From NCBI GenBank assembly GCA_947453965.1, contig CANGIQ010000014.1, forward strand, positions 1 to 64,000: a DNA stretch of 64,000 nucleotides. Reading direction: 5' to 3'. Position numbers and translations under genes: made by a program. Positions 26,985 through 36,765 of the stretch are shown piece after piece. Within the stretch, counting starts at the first letter, position 1. Each line of letters starts with the position of its first letter. The notes beneath the pieces are model-generated. The model was not told where the DNA came from. It ran no database searches and saw only the letters and a program-made list of their open reading frames with translations. The stretch comes from Comamonadaceae bacterium (lineage in GTDB: Bacteria; Pseudomonadota; Gammaproteobacteria; Burkholderiales; Burkholderiaceae_C).

Positions 26985-29900
26985 TTACTTGGCGGCAACG
27001 GCCTTTTTGGCTGCTGCGGCGGGTGCTTTGGCAGCCTTGGCTGCGTTCAATTCACCCAGTGCACGCTTGTATTCGTTGGGGAACACTTTGACGAACTTGG
27101 CACGTGCGGTCTCCCAGTGGTCCAGCAAGTCGCGGGCGCGCTTGGAGCCCGTCCAGCGGTGGTGGTCTTCGAGCAACTTCTTGAGTTGTGTTTCGTCGGC
27201 TTGGTCACGGTGCCAAATGGCGCGTGGCAAGGCCGCTTCTTGCTCAGCCACCGTCAACACTTTTTCCATGGAAACCATGGCGGTGTTGCACTTCTTGCTG
27301 AACTGGCCGTCTTCGTCGTACACATAGGCCACGCCGCCGCTCATACCCGCAGCAAAGTTGCGACCGGTTTTGCCCAACACGGCCACCGTGCCGCCGGTCA
27401 TGTATTCGCAACCGTGGTCACCTGTGCCTTCGACCACTGCAGTAGCTCCCGACAGACGCACCGCAAAGCGCTCGCCAGCCACACCGGCAAAGAAGGCCTC
27501 ACCACGTGTTGCACCAATCATCACGGTGTTACCGACGATGATGTTGTTGACCGCTTCACCACGGAAGTCGATGCTCGGGCGCACCACCACGCGACCGCCC
27601 GACAAGCCTTTGCCGGTGTAGTCGTTGGCGTCACCAATCAGATACAAGGTGATGCCGTTGCACAAGAAGGCGCCAAACGATTGACCGCCCGTGCCTTCGA
27701 GCTGGATGCGGATGGTGTCGTCAGGCAAACCTTCGGGGTGCACTTTGGTGAGCGCACCCGACAACATGGCGCCGACAGAACGGTTGACGTTGCGCGCCAC
27801 TTCCATGAATTGCACTTTTTCGCCGCGCTCAATCGCGGGCTTGGACTTCTCGATCAGCTTTTGATCCAGGGCTTTTTCCAAGCCGTGGTCTTGTGTCGAC
27901 GTGTGTAAACGTGGCACGTCAGCCGACACCTGTGGCACCGCCAACAAACGACCGAAGTCGAGGCCAGAAGCTTTCCAGTGTTCAATGCCCGCGCGCATGT
28001 CGAGCAAGTCAGCGCGGCCAATCATGTCGTCAAACTTTTTGATGCCCAACTGCGCCATGATCTGGCGCACTTCTTCGGCGATGAAGAAGAAGTAGTTCAC
28101 CACGTGCTCGGGCTTGCCCGAGAACTTCTTGCGCAATGCAGGGTCTTGGGTGGCCACACCCACAGGGCAGGTGTTCAAGTGGCATTTGCGCATCATGATG
28201 CAGCCTTCCACCACCAGCGGTGCGGTAGCGAAGCCGAATTCATCAGCGCCCAACAAAGCGCCCACGGCCACATCGCGGCCGGTCTTCATTTGGCCGTCGG
28301 CTTGCACACGGATACGACCGCGCAAACCGTTCAACACCAAGGTCTGCTGGGTTTCGGCCAAACCGATTTCCCAAGGGGAACCTGCGTGCTTGATGGACGA
28401 CCAAGGCGATGCGCCTGTGCCACCGTCATGGCCCGCGATCACCACGTGGTCGGCCTTGCACTTGGCCACACCTGCGGCAATCGTGCCCACGCCAATTTCA
28501 GACACCAGCTTCACGCTGATGTCAGCGTGCGGGGCCACGTTCTTCAAATCGTGGATCAGCTGCGCCAAGTCTTCGATCGAATAAATGTCGTGGTGGGGTG
28601 GGGGCGAAATCAGGCCCACACCTGGCACGCTGTAGCGCAGCTTGCCGATGTACTCCGACACCTTGGAGCCAGGCAGCTGACCGCCTTCACCCGGCTTGGC
28701 ACCTTGGGCCATCTTGATCTGGATTTGATCGGACGACGACAGGTATTCGGCCGTGACACCGAAACGGCCCGACGCCACTTGCTTGATGCGTGAACGCAGG
28801 CTGTCACCCGCTTGCAACTCCACATCGACTTCGACTTGCTCAGCGCCAATGACGCTCTTCAAGGTCTCGCCCTTTTTGATCGGAATGCCTTTGAGTTCGT
28901 TGCGGTAACGCGCAGGGTCCTCACCGCCCTCACCCGTGTTGGACTTGCCGCCAATGCGGTTCATCGCCACAGCCAAGGTGGCATGGGCTTCGGTTGAAAT
29001 GGAGCCGAGTGACATCGCGCCCGTGGCGAAACGTTTGACGATTTCGCTGGCGGGTTCCACCTCGTCCACCGAAATGGCTTTGGCGGGGTCGATCTTGAAA
29101 TCGAACAAACCGCGCAAAGTCAGGTGACGCTTGTTTTGGTCGTTGACGATCTGCGCATACTCTTTGTACGTGCTGAAGTTGTTGGTGCGTGTGCTGTGCT
29201 GCAATTTGGCAATCGCATCAGGCGTCCACATGTGTTCTTCACCGCGGGCACGCCAAGCGTATTCACCACCGGTATCGAGCATGTTGGCCAGCACGGGATC
29301 GTCACCAAAGGCAGCCTTGTGCATGCGAATGGCTTCTTCGGCCATTTCGAAAATGCCAATGCCTTCCACGCGGCTGGGGGTGCCGGTGAAATACTTCTGC
29401 ACGGTTTCGGTGTTGATACCGATGGCTTCAAACAACTGTGCGCCGCAGTACGACATGTAGGTCGACACGCCCATCTTGGACATGATCTTCGACAGGCCTT
29501 TGCCAATCGCTTTGATGTAGTTGTAAATCGCCTTCTCGGTCGACAAATCGGCTGGCAAATCCTTGTGCAGGTTGGCCAGTGTTTCGAGTGCGAGGTAGGG
29601 ATGCACAGCTTCTGCGCCGTAGCCGGCCAACACCGCAAAGTGATGCACTTCGCGGGCGCTGCCTGTTTCCACCACCAAACCGGCGGTGGTGCGCAAACCT
29701 TCGCGCACCAAGTGTTGGTGGATGGCAGACAAGGCCAAGGCCGCAGGAATGGCCACTTGGGTGGCGCTGACTGCGCGGTCGCTGATGATCAGGATGTTGT
29801 GGCCACCTTTGATGGCGTCCACGGCTTCTGCGCACAAGGACGCCAATTTGGCTTCCACGCCGTCGTGGCCCCACACCAGCGGATAGGTGATGTCGAGCGT

Positions 29901-31700
29901 GGCGCTCTTGAACTTGCCGTGTGTGTACTGTTCGATGTCGCGCAGCTTGGCCATGTCGGCAAAGTCGAGGATGGGCTGGCTGACTTCCAAGCGCATCGGC
30001 GGATTCACTTGGTTGATATCGAGCAGGTTGGGCTTGGGACCGATGAAGGACACCAGCGACATCACGATGGCTTCGCGGATCGGGTCGATCGGTGGGTTGG
30101 TCACTTGCGCGAACAACTGTTTGAAGTAGTTGTAGAGCGGCTTGTTTTTGCTCGACAACACAGCCAAGGGGCTGTCGTTGCCCATGGAGCCAATGCCTTC
30201 TTCGCCATTGATCGCCATCGGGGCCATCAAGAACTTGATGTCTTCTTGGCTGTAGCCAAACGCCTGCTGGCGGTCGAGCAAGGCCACAGCGCTGGTTTGC
30301 GCGGCTTCGCCTTCGTGGCCTTTCACATCGTCCAACTTGATGCGGACGTTTTCAATCCATTGCTTGTACGGCTTGGTGTTGGTCAGACCGGCTTTGAGTT
30401 CTTCGTCGTCGATCATGCGACCTTGTTCCAGGTCGATCAAGAACATCTTGCCGGGCTGCAGACGCCACTTGCGCACAATCTTGTTCTCAGGCACGGGCAA
30501 CACGCCTGACTCAGAGCCCATGATGACCATGTCGTCGTCGGTGATGCAGTAGCGTGAAGGGCGCAAGCCGTTGCGGTCCAACGTGGCGCCAATTTGGCGG
30601 CCGTCGGTGAACACGATAGAGGCCGGGCCATCCCAGGGCTCCAACATGGCCGCGTGGTATTCGTAGAAGGCCTTGCGGCGTTCGTCCATGGTGGTGTGCT
30701 GTTCCCAAGGCTCGGGAATCATCATCATCACGGCTTGGCTGATGGGGTAACCCGCCATCGTCATCAACTCCAAGCAGTTGTCGAAGGTGGCCGTGTCCGA
30801 TTGGTCAGGGAAGCTGATGGGGTAGAGCTTTTTGAGGTCATCGCCCAACACGGGAGAAGACATCACGCCTTCGCGCGCCTTCATCCAGTTGTAGTTGCCC
30901 TTGACGGTGTTGATCTCACCGTTGTGCGCCACATAGCGGTAGGGGTGGGCCAGAGGCCACTCGGGGAAGGTGTTGGTTGAGAAGCGTTGGTGCACCAAAC
31001 CAAGGGCGGACACGCAGCGCTCGTCTTGCAAGTCGAGGTAATAGGTACCGACTTGATCAGCCAGCAACAAGCCTTTGTAAATGATGGTGCGGCTTGACAT
31101 GCTGGGCACGTAATACTCTTTGCCGTGCTTCAAGTTCAAGTGCTGAATGGCCGCGCTGGCCGTTTTGCGAATCACATACAACTTGCGCTCCAGCGCGTCT
31201 TGCACGATCACATCGTTGCCACGGCCAATGAAAATTTGGCGGATGACCGGCTCTTTTTCGCGCACGCGGGGCGACATGGGCATGTCCAGGTTGACTGGCA
31301 CATCGCGCCAGCCCAACAGCACTTGGCCTTCGGCCAACACCGCACGTTCCAGCTCTTGCTCACAGGCCAAGCGCGAAGCATGTTCTTTGGGCAAGAAGAC
31401 CATGCCCACGCCGTATTCGCCGGGTGCAGGCAAGGTCACACCTAGCTTTGCCATCTCTTCGCGGTACAAAGCGTCGGGCAGTTGAATCAAGATACCGGCA
31501 CCGTCGCCCATGAGCGCATCGGCACCCACAGCACCCCGGTGATCCAGGTTTTCCAAAATTTTGAGCGCCTGACCGACGATGGCATGACTCTTTTGACCTT
31601 TGATGTGGGCGACAAAACCCACGCCACAGGCGTCATGTTCGTTGGAGGGGTCGTACAAACCCTGAGATTGCAGTTGTGCTTTATCGGCAGCCGTAGTCAT
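26985..31700 (-). CDS. gltB: Glutamate synthase (NADPH) large subunit
   Basis: GltB hydrolyses glutamine and transfers the ammonia to 2-oxoglutarate. From the ATG at 31700 (GAGGAA Shine-Dalgarno 9 nt upstream) it has 1571 residues. The glutaminase nucleophile is C25 (HDACGVGF), implying removal of a 24-residue propeptide. The FMN-binding synthase domain contains [27 protein letters not shown] and [15 protein letters not shown], and the 3Fe-4S cluster ligands are C-x5-C-x4-C in [16 protein letters not shown]. The C-terminal GXGXG helix domain is present. The last 20 residues are Ala/Lys-rich. Confidence 0.97.
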   Translation of the reverse strand: MTTAADKAQLQSQGLYDPSNEHDACGVGFVAHIKGQKSHAIVGQALKILENLDHRGAVGADALMGDGAGILIQLPDALYREEMAKLGVTLPAPGEYGVGMVFLPKEHASRLACEQELERAVLAEGQVLLGWRDVPVNLDMPMSPRVREKEPVIRQIFIGRGNDVIVQDALERKLYVIRKTASAAIQHLNLKHGKEYYVPSMSSRTIIYKGLLLADQVGTYYLDLQDERCVSALGLVHQRFSTNTFPEWPLAHPYRYVAHNGEINTVKGNYNWMKAREGVMSSPVLGDDLKKLYPISFPDQSDTATFDNCLELMTMAGYPISQAVMMMIPEPWEQHTTMDERRKAFYEYHAAMLEPWDGPASIVFTDGRQIGATLDRNGLRPSRYCITDDDMVIMGSESGVLPVPENKIVRKWRLQPGKMFLIDLEQGRMIDDEELKAGLTNTKPYKQWIENVRIKLDDVKGHEGEAAQTSAVALLDRQQAFGYSQEDIKFLMAPMAINGEEGIGSMGNDSPLAVLSSKNKPLYNYFKQLFAQVTNPPIDPIREAIVMSLVSFIGPKPNLLDINQVNPPMRLEVSQPILDFADMAKLRDIEQYTHGKFKSATLDITYPLVWGHDGVEAKLASLCAEAVDAIKGGHNILIISDRAVSATQVAIPAALALSAIHQHLVREGLRTTAGLVVETGSAREVHHFAVLAGYGAEAVHPYLALETLANLHKDLPADLSTEKAIYNYIKAIGKGLSKIMSKMGVSTYMSYCGAQLFEAIGINTETVQKYFTGTPSRVEGIGIFEMAEEAIRMHKAAFGDDPVLANMLDTGGEYAWRARGEEHMWTPDAIAKLQHSTRTNNFSTYKEYAQIVNDQNKRHLTLRGLFDFKIDPAKAISVDEVEPASEIVKRFATGAMSLGSISTEAHATLAVAMNRIGGKSNTGEGGEDPARYRNELKGIPIKKGETLKSVIGAEQVEVDVELQAGDSLRSRIKQVASGRFGVTAEYLSSSDQIQIKMAQGAKPGEGGQLPGSKVSEYIGKLRYSVPGVGLISPPPHHDIYSIEDLAQLIHDLKNVAPHADISVKLVSEIGVGTIAAGVAKCKADHVVIAGHDGGTGASPWSSIKHAGSPWEIGLAETQQTLVLNGLRGRIRVQADGQMKTGRDVAVGALLGADEFGFATAPLVVEGCIMMRKCHLNTCPVGVATQDPALRKKFSGKPEHVVNYFFFIAEEVRQIMAQLGIKKFDDMIGRADLLDMRAGIEHWKASGLDFGRLLAVPQVSADVPRLHTSTQDHGLEKALDQKLIEKSKPAIERGEKVQFMEVARNVNRSVGAMLSGALTKVHPEGLPDDTIRIQLEGTGGQSFGAFLCNGITLYLIGDANDYTGKGLSGGRVVVRPSIDFRGEAVNNIIVGNTVMIGATRGEAFFAGVAGERFAVRLSGATAVVEGTGDHGCEYMTGGTVAVLGKTGRNFAAGMSGGVAYVYDEDGQFSKKCNTAMVSMEKVLTVAEQEAALPRAIWHRDQADETQLKKLLEDHHRWTGSKRARDLLDHWETARAKFVKVFPNEYKRALGELNAAKAAKAPAAAAKKAVAAK

Positions 31701-31733
31701 GGCGCATTCCTCAAAATATTCAGCGGGGGTAAG

Positions 31734-31762
31734 AGGATACTGCACTGCAGCATCCATGCCAA
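31734..31762 (-). promoter_or_regulatory. Probable sigma-70 promoter of gltBD
   Basis: On the minus strand, TTGGCA (31757-31762) and TATCCT (31734-31739) are separated by exactly 17 nt, giving a predicted start near 31727 and a leader of about 27 nt. The RAYT element ends 9 nt upstream of the -35 box. Confidence 0.6.
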
Positions 31763-31770
31763 GAAAAATA

Positions 31771-32625
31771 ATTAGGGTCAGATCCCAATTAATTGAAAGC
31801 GAAAATTTAAATCAAATTAATTGGGGACATGTTGAAAATCTAGCCATCAACCACGCTTCGCCTAGGTGGTGGACACATCGAATGGATTTTTCTGCTTTGC
31901 AAAAGGCCTGCCTGGCTTGCCTTTGGTCAACCGACGTGGCGTTTGCGCCTGCAAGCTGACCTTGAAATCTGGATCGCCCAACGCCCAACCACTGAGCGTG
32001 GCATCGGTCAATGCACCTTGCTGGTCCGCGCTGATGCCTGCCTGCACCAATTCGGCGTATGCCGCCTCGCGCGCGAACGGCGTATTGCCCAAACCCCAAT
32101 ACAGCGCATGCGGGGTGATGAGCCGATCGGTGCGCTGCCCGATGTAGCCACTGTGGCTGGACCAGACGTAATCCTCGGGTTGAGTCACGAGGTGCGCACG
32201 CACGGGGTTGAGGTCGATGTAGACCATGCAGGCCAACAAATAACGCTCGGTCTGAATCAAAGTGGAGCGGTAACGCCCTTCCCACAAGGTGCCGGTGCGG
32301 CCATGCGCTTTGTTGAAGGCTTGCACATAGCTGCGACCAACCGCCTGCATCATCTTGGGCAGGGCCTGATCTTCTTGCGGCGTGAGCAGCAAATGCAGGT
32401 GGTTGCTCATCAGCACATAGGCATGAATGTCAACGCCTTGCGCACGGCTGTGCTCAAACAGCAGATCGAGCATGCGCTGGTAATCGGCAGCGGTGCGAAA
32501 AATGTCTTGCCGGTTGTTGCCCCGCAAAATCACGTGATGCGGGTAGCCAGTGACAGTGAGACGAGGTAGGCGGGCCATCTGTAGATGGTAATTCGAACCC
32601 GACCCCAATTAATCGAGTTTCGAAT
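31771..32625 (-). mobile_element. RAYT element with palindromic ends
   Basis: The transposase gene is bracketed by matching direct copies: GATCCCAATTAAT at 31781-31793 and GACCCCAATTAAT at 32601-32613. Each copy is part of a palindrome. On the left, TCCCAATTAATT pairs with AATTAATTGGGGA across a 16-nt A/T-rich loop (31783-31826). On the right, ATTCGAA (32591) pairs with TTCGAAT (to 32625). This layout is typical of REP-associated tyrosine transposases mobilising palindromic ends. Confidence 0.65.
31862..32578 (-). CDS. REP-associated tyrosine transposase (RAYT, Y1_Tnp)
   Basis: RAYTs are single-copy HUH-type transposases linked to REP palindromes. The 238-residue product shows the HUH motif NHLHLLL, a probable catalytic tyrosine in GRSYVQAFN, and family segments YPHHVILRGNNRQDIF, LWEGRYRSTLI and YIDLNPVRAHLV. 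The ATG at 32578 (MARLPRL) is the family start. The ORF appears intact, with no frameshift or internal stop. It lies inside the palindrome-bounded element and is transcribed towards gltB. Confidence 0.9.
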   Translation of the reverse strand: MARLPRLTVTGYPHHVILRGNNRQDIFRTAADYQRMLDLLFEHSRAQGVDIHAYVLMSNHLHLLLTPQEDQALPKMMQAVGRSYVQAFNKAHGRTGTLWEGRYRSTLIQTERYLLACMVYIDLNPVRAHLVTQPEDYVWSSHSGYIGQRTDRLITPHALYWGLGNTPFAREAAYAELVQAGISADQQGALTDATLSGWALGDPDFKVSLQAQTPRRLTKGKPGRPFAKQKNPFDVSTT

Positions 32626-33514
32626 CGTGGCTTAACGGGGTTGATTGCCCCAATGGGTAGCGCTGCGCCAGCAGCTCTTCCACCCCAAACTCTTTGAGCA
32701 AAGCCTGCAAGCGCTCCGCCGCACTGCGTTTTTTCTGCCCGGTGTACTTGGCCAAGATGAGTTCGTTTTTCATGCTGTGCTCCCAGCCCACCAGCTCGGT
32801 CACGGTCACTTGGTAGCCCATGGCTTCGAGGTACAAGCAACGCAACACATTGGTGAGTTGGCTGCCCATTTCGCGCGTGTGCAAGGGATGGCGCCACAAC
32901 TCCGCCAAAGGCGTGCGTTGCAAATTCAACGCCTTGTTGTGGTTGAGCGCGCGCGCCAGCTCGGCTTGGCAGCACGGCACCAGCACCATGTACTTGGCTT
33001 TCTTTTGCAAACCGAACGCCATCGCGTCATCGGTGGCGGTGTCACACGCATGCAGCGCCGTCACCACGTCAATTTGCTCAGGCAAAGCATCGCTGTGCGC
33101 CGACTCAGCCACGCTGAGGTTCAAAAACTGCATGCGATCAAAGCCCAAGCGCTGCGCCAACGCTTTAGACGACGCCACCAACTCGCTGCGCGTCTCGATG
33201 CCGTAAATACTACCCTTGCCCAAGGCCTTAAAAAACAAGTCGTAAACGATGAAACCCAAATACGACTTGCCCGCGCCGTGGTCGGCCAGCGTAGGACCCG
33301 TCTCACTATCTGGCAACTCTTTGAGCAATTTCTCAATGAACTGGAACAGGTGATACACCTGCTTGAGCTTGCGACGCGAGTCCTGGTTGATCTTGCCCTC
33401 ACGCGTGAGGATGTGCAGCGCCTTGAGCAGTTCGATCGACTGCCCTGGGCGCAGGTCAAGCTGGGCACTGAGATCTTGAGCTTTAGATACCGCAGCTGGT
33501 TTGTGTTTAGACAT
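32609..33514 (-). CDS. Class I SAM-dependent methyltransferase
   Basis: The 301-residue product has a Rossmann methyltransferase motif I (LADHGAGKSYLGF), an acidic motif II (YGIETRSELV) and a conserved VTALHACDTATDDA segment, with a cysteine pair in VPCCQAEL. It fits the Methyltransf_32-type (GSTCD-like) family; the substrate is unknown. The ATG at 33514 is used; a TTG extension to 33535 exists. The last codons and the TAA stop lie inside the right palindrome of the RAYT element, so the original C-terminus may have been replaced. Confidence 0.82.
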   Translation of the reverse strand: MSKHKPAAVSKAQDLSAQLDLRPGQSIELLKALHILTREGKINQDSRRKLKQVYHLFQFIEKLLKELPDSETGPTLADHGAGKSYLGFIVYDLFFKALGKGSIYGIETRSELVASSKALAQRLGFDRMQFLNLSVAESAHSDALPEQIDVVTALHACDTATDDAMAFGLQKKAKYMVLVPCCQAELARALNHNKALNLQRTPLAELWRHPLHTREMGSQLTNVLRCLYLEAMGYQVTVTELVGWEHSMKNELILAKYTGQKKRSAAERLQALLKEFGVEELLAQRYPLGQSTPLSHDSKLD

Positions 33515-33568
33515 GCGTGAATTGTGCCCGTGCAAACAAAGCGAACCAACTCAAGCACTACAACAGCA

Positions 33569-33657
33569 GCCAATCGACATGGCCAGTGCCCGATGCGGCG
33601 CCATCACGGCGCGCCAGCGACGTTAAGCCGAAGCGGGCACTGGCCATGTCGATTGGC
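33569..33657. repeat. Long perfect hairpin (IR1) with shared loop core
   Basis: A 24-nt arm at 33569-33592 is exactly complementary to 33634-33657, around a 41-nt loop. The loop core (GGCGCCAT ... CAGCGACGTTAAGCCG) resembles the loop of the hairpin at 54094-54174, while the arms differ. It lies 49 nt downstream of the DUF1415 stop. No T-run follows on either strand, so it is not a normal terminator. The rest of the 33515-33706 gap holds an AACGC-repeat-rich stretch. Confidence 0.75.
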
Positions 33658-33706
33658 GGAGCGCGCAAAGCGCAACGCAACGCAACGCATTTCAACAAAG
33701 AACACA

Positions 33707-34282
33707 CTAAGCTTTGAGCCGCGCCTGAATCCCCAACGCCTCCCACCCCGCATGCCCCAACTTATTCAGCACCTCCATATTGCGCTCAAAGATCAGTGAC
33801 GCATCCGGATAGGCCTCTACCGCCTTGTCAATGCTCGCCTCGCGCAACAAATGCAAGGTGGGATAGGGCGTGCGGTTGGTGAAGTTCTCAATATCGTCCT
33901 CGTCTGTGCCGCCAAATTGGTAGCGCGGATGAAAGTCGGCCACTTGCAGCACGCCATCAAGCGCCAGGTCTATCAGCACAGCATCGCACTCGGCCAGAAA
34001 ATCGTTGAAGTCTAAAAAATCGGGCAGCGCGTTCGGCGTAATCAGCAGCGTGGTGTCCAGCGTATCTGGATCGGCAGTGGCCAAGTACAGCAGTTCTTCG
34101 CGCAGCAAGGTCAACACATCGTCAGGCTCGGCCAAAGTGCAGACGCGGTAACGCACCATGTCTTTGACCACCACCGACTTGGCAAAGGGACACAAATTCA
34201 AGCCCACCACGGCTTGCAGCAACCAGTGCTGCGTGTCTTCAATGGCTATGCGTGCCAACGCATCGTTTGCGTTATCAGACAT
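33707..34282 (-). CDS. DUF1415 family protein
   Basis: The 191-residue product matches the DUF1415 family, recognisable by VVGLNLCPFAKSVV near the N-terminus, TTLLITPNALPDFLDFNDFL, FHPRYQFGG and NRTPYPTLHLLRE. Function is unknown. The ATG at 34282 overlaps the MFS gene end by 8 nt, so it is the last gene of a dgt-MFS-DUF1415 run. The long hairpin IR1 follows its stop. Confidence 0.88.
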   Translation of the reverse strand: MSDNANDALARIAIEDTQHWLLQAVVGLNLCPFAKSVVVKDMVRYRVCTLAEPDDVLTLLREELLYLATADPDTLDTTLLITPNALPDFLDFNDFLAECDAVLIDLALDGVLQVADFHPRYQFGGTDEDDIENFTNRTPYPTLHLLREASIDKAVEAYPDASLIFERNMEVLNKLGHAGWEALGIQARLKA

Positions 34283-35504
34283 GGTTCGCTTCTTTCGCCG
34301 CCAAGGCACGGCCGATCAAGCGCGCCAGCACAGCGCCCCCCACGCACAGCGCAACAGTCACCGTCCACGTCCATTGCCAACCGCCCACACGGGCCGCCAC
34401 CCAGCCCACCAAGGGCGGGCCTGCAAACTGGCCCAAGGCCGACCATTGCTGCATATAGCCCACGGTGGTCGACACCGTGCCTTCGCTGGGCGCCAAACGC
34501 AACGCGCAAGAGAACAAGGTGCCAGGAATCAAACCACCCACGGCAGAAAACACCAACACGCTCGCAAAACGCCAGCTGGTGGACAGCCCCTCGCCCTGCC
34601 AGGTGGCATAAGCACCGACCGCACCCAAAGCCATGCAGGTGAAACCGATGAGCAACAAGCGCTGCGCCGGCCAGCCGCGTTGCAGCAAACGCCCAGACAG
34701 GATGTTGCCGCTGACATTGACCAAAGCCACACAGGCCGACAACACGCCCGCCATGCCAGCGCTCAAACCCAGCTGCGCATAGACCGTGGGCAAAAAGCCA
34801 ATCACCGCCATCCATTGCGAGGCATAGACCGCAAACGTGAGCGCCACCAACCAAGGCCCCCGACTTTGCAGCGTGAGCGCCAAGCGTTGCGGCCACGCTT
34901 GGTTCACCACCTGCGTGTCTGCGGGGGCTTGCGCATCCGGCACGCATAGCCACACGGCCACAAACGCGAACCCGGCCACCACACCCAACAGCCACCACCA
35001 GGCCGACCAATTCAAGCCGCCAATGACCCAAGGCCCCAGCAATAACGCCAAGGCACTGCCCGTGGGCATGTAGGTGCCCCACCAGCCCATGCGCCCGCTG
35101 AGTTGCGTCAGCGTCACGGTGCGGCGAATCAAAGCCGGTGCGGGCATGACGACCAGCAAGAACCCCAAGCCTTCCAAAGCACGCAAACACAGCAAGCTGG
35201 TGGCGTCATCCACACAACCGCCCGCCACACTGGCCAGCGACAACAAACCCAAACCGGTCAACATGCTGCGGCGCAACCCCAAGCTGTCGGCACTCAAACC
35301 CACGGCCAGACCCAGCGTCATGCTGGCCATTTGCACCGCCGACAACAAAAACCCGGCCTGCACCAAGCTGATGTTCAAGGTGGCTTGCAACACCGGCAGC
35401 GCAGGTGGTAATTTGCCCACATGCAGCGCGGCGCAGACACCGGCAAACACGATGACCCAAGACGGATGAATACCAAAGCGGTGCGTGTTCATGTGTGTGT
35501 TCAC
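34275..35504 (-). CDS. Major facilitator superfamily transporter
   Basis: The 409-residue protein has about 12 membrane segments and an MFS motif-A region (GLSADSLGLRRSML) between helices 2 and 3. Overall it resembles CynX/NimT-type or cyanate/drug-efflux MFS proteins, but the substrate cannot be read. A GTG start at 35504 overlaps the dgt stop (GTGA); an ATG at 35492 is the alternative. Confidence 0.85.
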   Translation of the reverse strand: MNTHMNTHRFGIHPSWVIVFAGVCAALHVGKLPPALPVLQATLNISLVQAGFLLSAVQMASMTLGLAVGLSADSLGLRRSMLTGLGLLSLASVAGGCVDDATSLLCLRALEGLGFLLVVMPAPALIRRTVTLTQLSGRMGWWGTYMPTGSALALLLGPWVIGGLNWSAWWWLLGVVAGFAFVAVWLCVPDAQAPADTQVVNQAWPQRLALTLQSRGPWLVALTFAVYASQWMAVIGFLPTVYAQLGLSAGMAGVLSACVALVNVSGNILSGRLLQRGWPAQRLLLIGFTCMALGAVGAYATWQGEGLSTSWRFASVLVFSAVGGLIPGTLFSCALRLAPSEGTVSTTVGYMQQWSALGQFAGPPLVGWVAARVGGWQWTWTVTVALCVGGAVLARLIGRALAAKEANHV

Positions 35505-36625
35505 GCCGTCAAACGTGCGTGTTCGCGGGTGGCAAAGCGGTCGGTCATGCCCGACAAGTAGTCGGCTACCGCACGCGGCAAATCGCGGCCTTGTGCATAG
35601 GCTGCAGGCATTTCATGGGGCTGGTTCAAATACGCAGCAAACAGTTCACGCACCACCTCACGGGCCCAGTCGGTGGTCTGCATGACTTGCGGGTGACGGT
35701 ACAAATTGCGAAACAAAAACGACTTCAATGCTTTGGATTCGTCGTACATGGCGGCGCTGAACTGCACCAGCGGCGAACACTGACGCGCCGCCTCGGCACT
35801 GTTGGGCAGATGGCTCTCCAGCGCCTCACGCGTGGCGTTGATCACGTCGTACACCTGGTCGCTCAACATGCGACGTATGGTTTCGTACAACACGCGACGG
35901 CCGTGGAGCTGTGGGTGCTCGTCCAAGGTTTGCGCGTGGTAGCGGGCAAACAGTGGCACGTCTTGCATGTGTTCGAGCGTCAGCAGGCCTGAGCGCACGC
36001 CATCGTCAATGTCGTGGGCGTTGTAGGCAATGGCGTCGGCCAAGTTGCACAACTGCGCTTCCAAGCTGGGTTGGGTGCCGTTCAAAAAACGCGCTGCCAC
36101 GCCGCCCGGCTCTTGCGCGTTGATCAATTCCGCGTTGCGACGTGCGCAGTGTTTCAAAATGCCTTCGCGGGTTTCAAAGCTCAGGTTCAAACCGTTGAAG
36201 CTGGGGTAGCGCTCTTCCAATTCGTCCACCACGCGCAGGCTTTGCAGGTTGTGTTCGAAGCCGCCATAGGGCGCCATGCATTCGTTCAACGCGTCTTGGC
36301 CTGCATGGCCAAACGGGGTATGACCCAGGTCATGAGCCAAGGCAATAGCCTCAACCAAGTCTTCATTCAAGCCCAGCGCGCGGGCGATAGAACGGCCCAG
36401 TTGCGCCACTTCCAGCGAGTGGGTCATGCGGGTGCGAAACAAATCGCCTTCGTGATTCAAAAAGACTTGGGTTTTGTAGACCAAGCGCCTGAACGCAGTG
36501 GAGTGGACGATGCGGTCGCGGTCGCGTTGGTGGGGGTTGCGAAAGCTGGGGGCGTGTGCGGGGGCTTCGGGCTCTGAGTGGCGTCTGCCGCGAGAGTGCT
36601 CTGGTAAGCAGGCGTAGGGTTTCAT
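35501..36625 (-). CDS. dgt: Deoxyguanosinetriphosphate triphosphohydrolase-like protein
   Basis: The 374-residue HD-domain protein belongs to the dGTPase family, which hydrolyses dNTPs to nucleosides and triphosphate. HD-motif residues are visible in RTRMTHSLEVAQLGR and ALAHDLGHTPFGHAGQ; the N-terminus has the typical NPHQRDRDRIVHSTAFRRL segment. It is the short, type-2 form common in proteobacteria. The gap upstream holds the hairpin IR2. Confidence 0.93.
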   Translation of the reverse strand: MKPYACLPEHSRGRRHSEPEAPAHAPSFRNPHQRDRDRIVHSTAFRRLVYKTQVFLNHEGDLFRTRMTHSLEVAQLGRSIARALGLNEDLVEAIALAHDLGHTPFGHAGQDALNECMAPYGGFEHNLQSLRVVDELEERYPSFNGLNLSFETREGILKHCARRNAELINAQEPGGVAARFLNGTQPSLEAQLCNLADAIAYNAHDIDDGVRSGLLTLEHMQDVPLFARYHAQTLDEHPQLHGRRVLYETIRRMLSDQVYDVINATREALESHLPNSAEAARQCSPLVQFSAAMYDESKALKSFLFRNLYRHPQVMQTTDWAREVVRELFAAYLNQPHEMPAAYAQGRDLPRAVADYLSGMTDRFATREHARLTA

Positions 36626-36653
36626 GTGGGGTGCTCTTTATTGGCTGAGCGCG

Positions 36654-36727
36654 CTGTCGGCATGGGGTATGTGCCGCTTCTTCATACTGGTCCAGAAATC
36701 ATCAGCGGCACATACCCCATACCGACA
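36654..36727. repeat. Long near-perfect hairpin (IR2) between aroB and dgt
   Basis: A 25-nt arm (36654-36678) pairs with 36703-36727 with one mismatch, around a 24-nt loop. It starts 38 nt downstream of the aroB stop. No T-run follows. Its loop does not obviously match those of IR1 and IR3, although the arm pattern (TCGnCATGG ... GTGCC) is faintly similar to IR1. Confidence 0.7.
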
Positions 36728-36765
36728 GACTGCGTCTTGGCTTTGCTCGCCTTGCTTCGCCACAC

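Noticed and set aside
29124-30509. A 461-codon frame antisense to gltB
   Set aside because: It overlaps conserved GltB sequence and shows no domain.
33622-33628. GTTAAGC in the IR1 loop as an integron attC core
   Set aside because: No partner RYYYAAC box lies in the right place, IR3 lacks the heptamer, and no integron integrase is present.
33569-33657. IR1 as an intrinsic terminator
   Set aside because: The stem is far longer than needed and neither side is followed by a T-run; the same holds for IR2 and IR3.
33664-33690. AACGC tandem repeats as a microsatellite or CRISPR-like array
   Set aside because: Only a few 5-nt units are present and there are no spacers.
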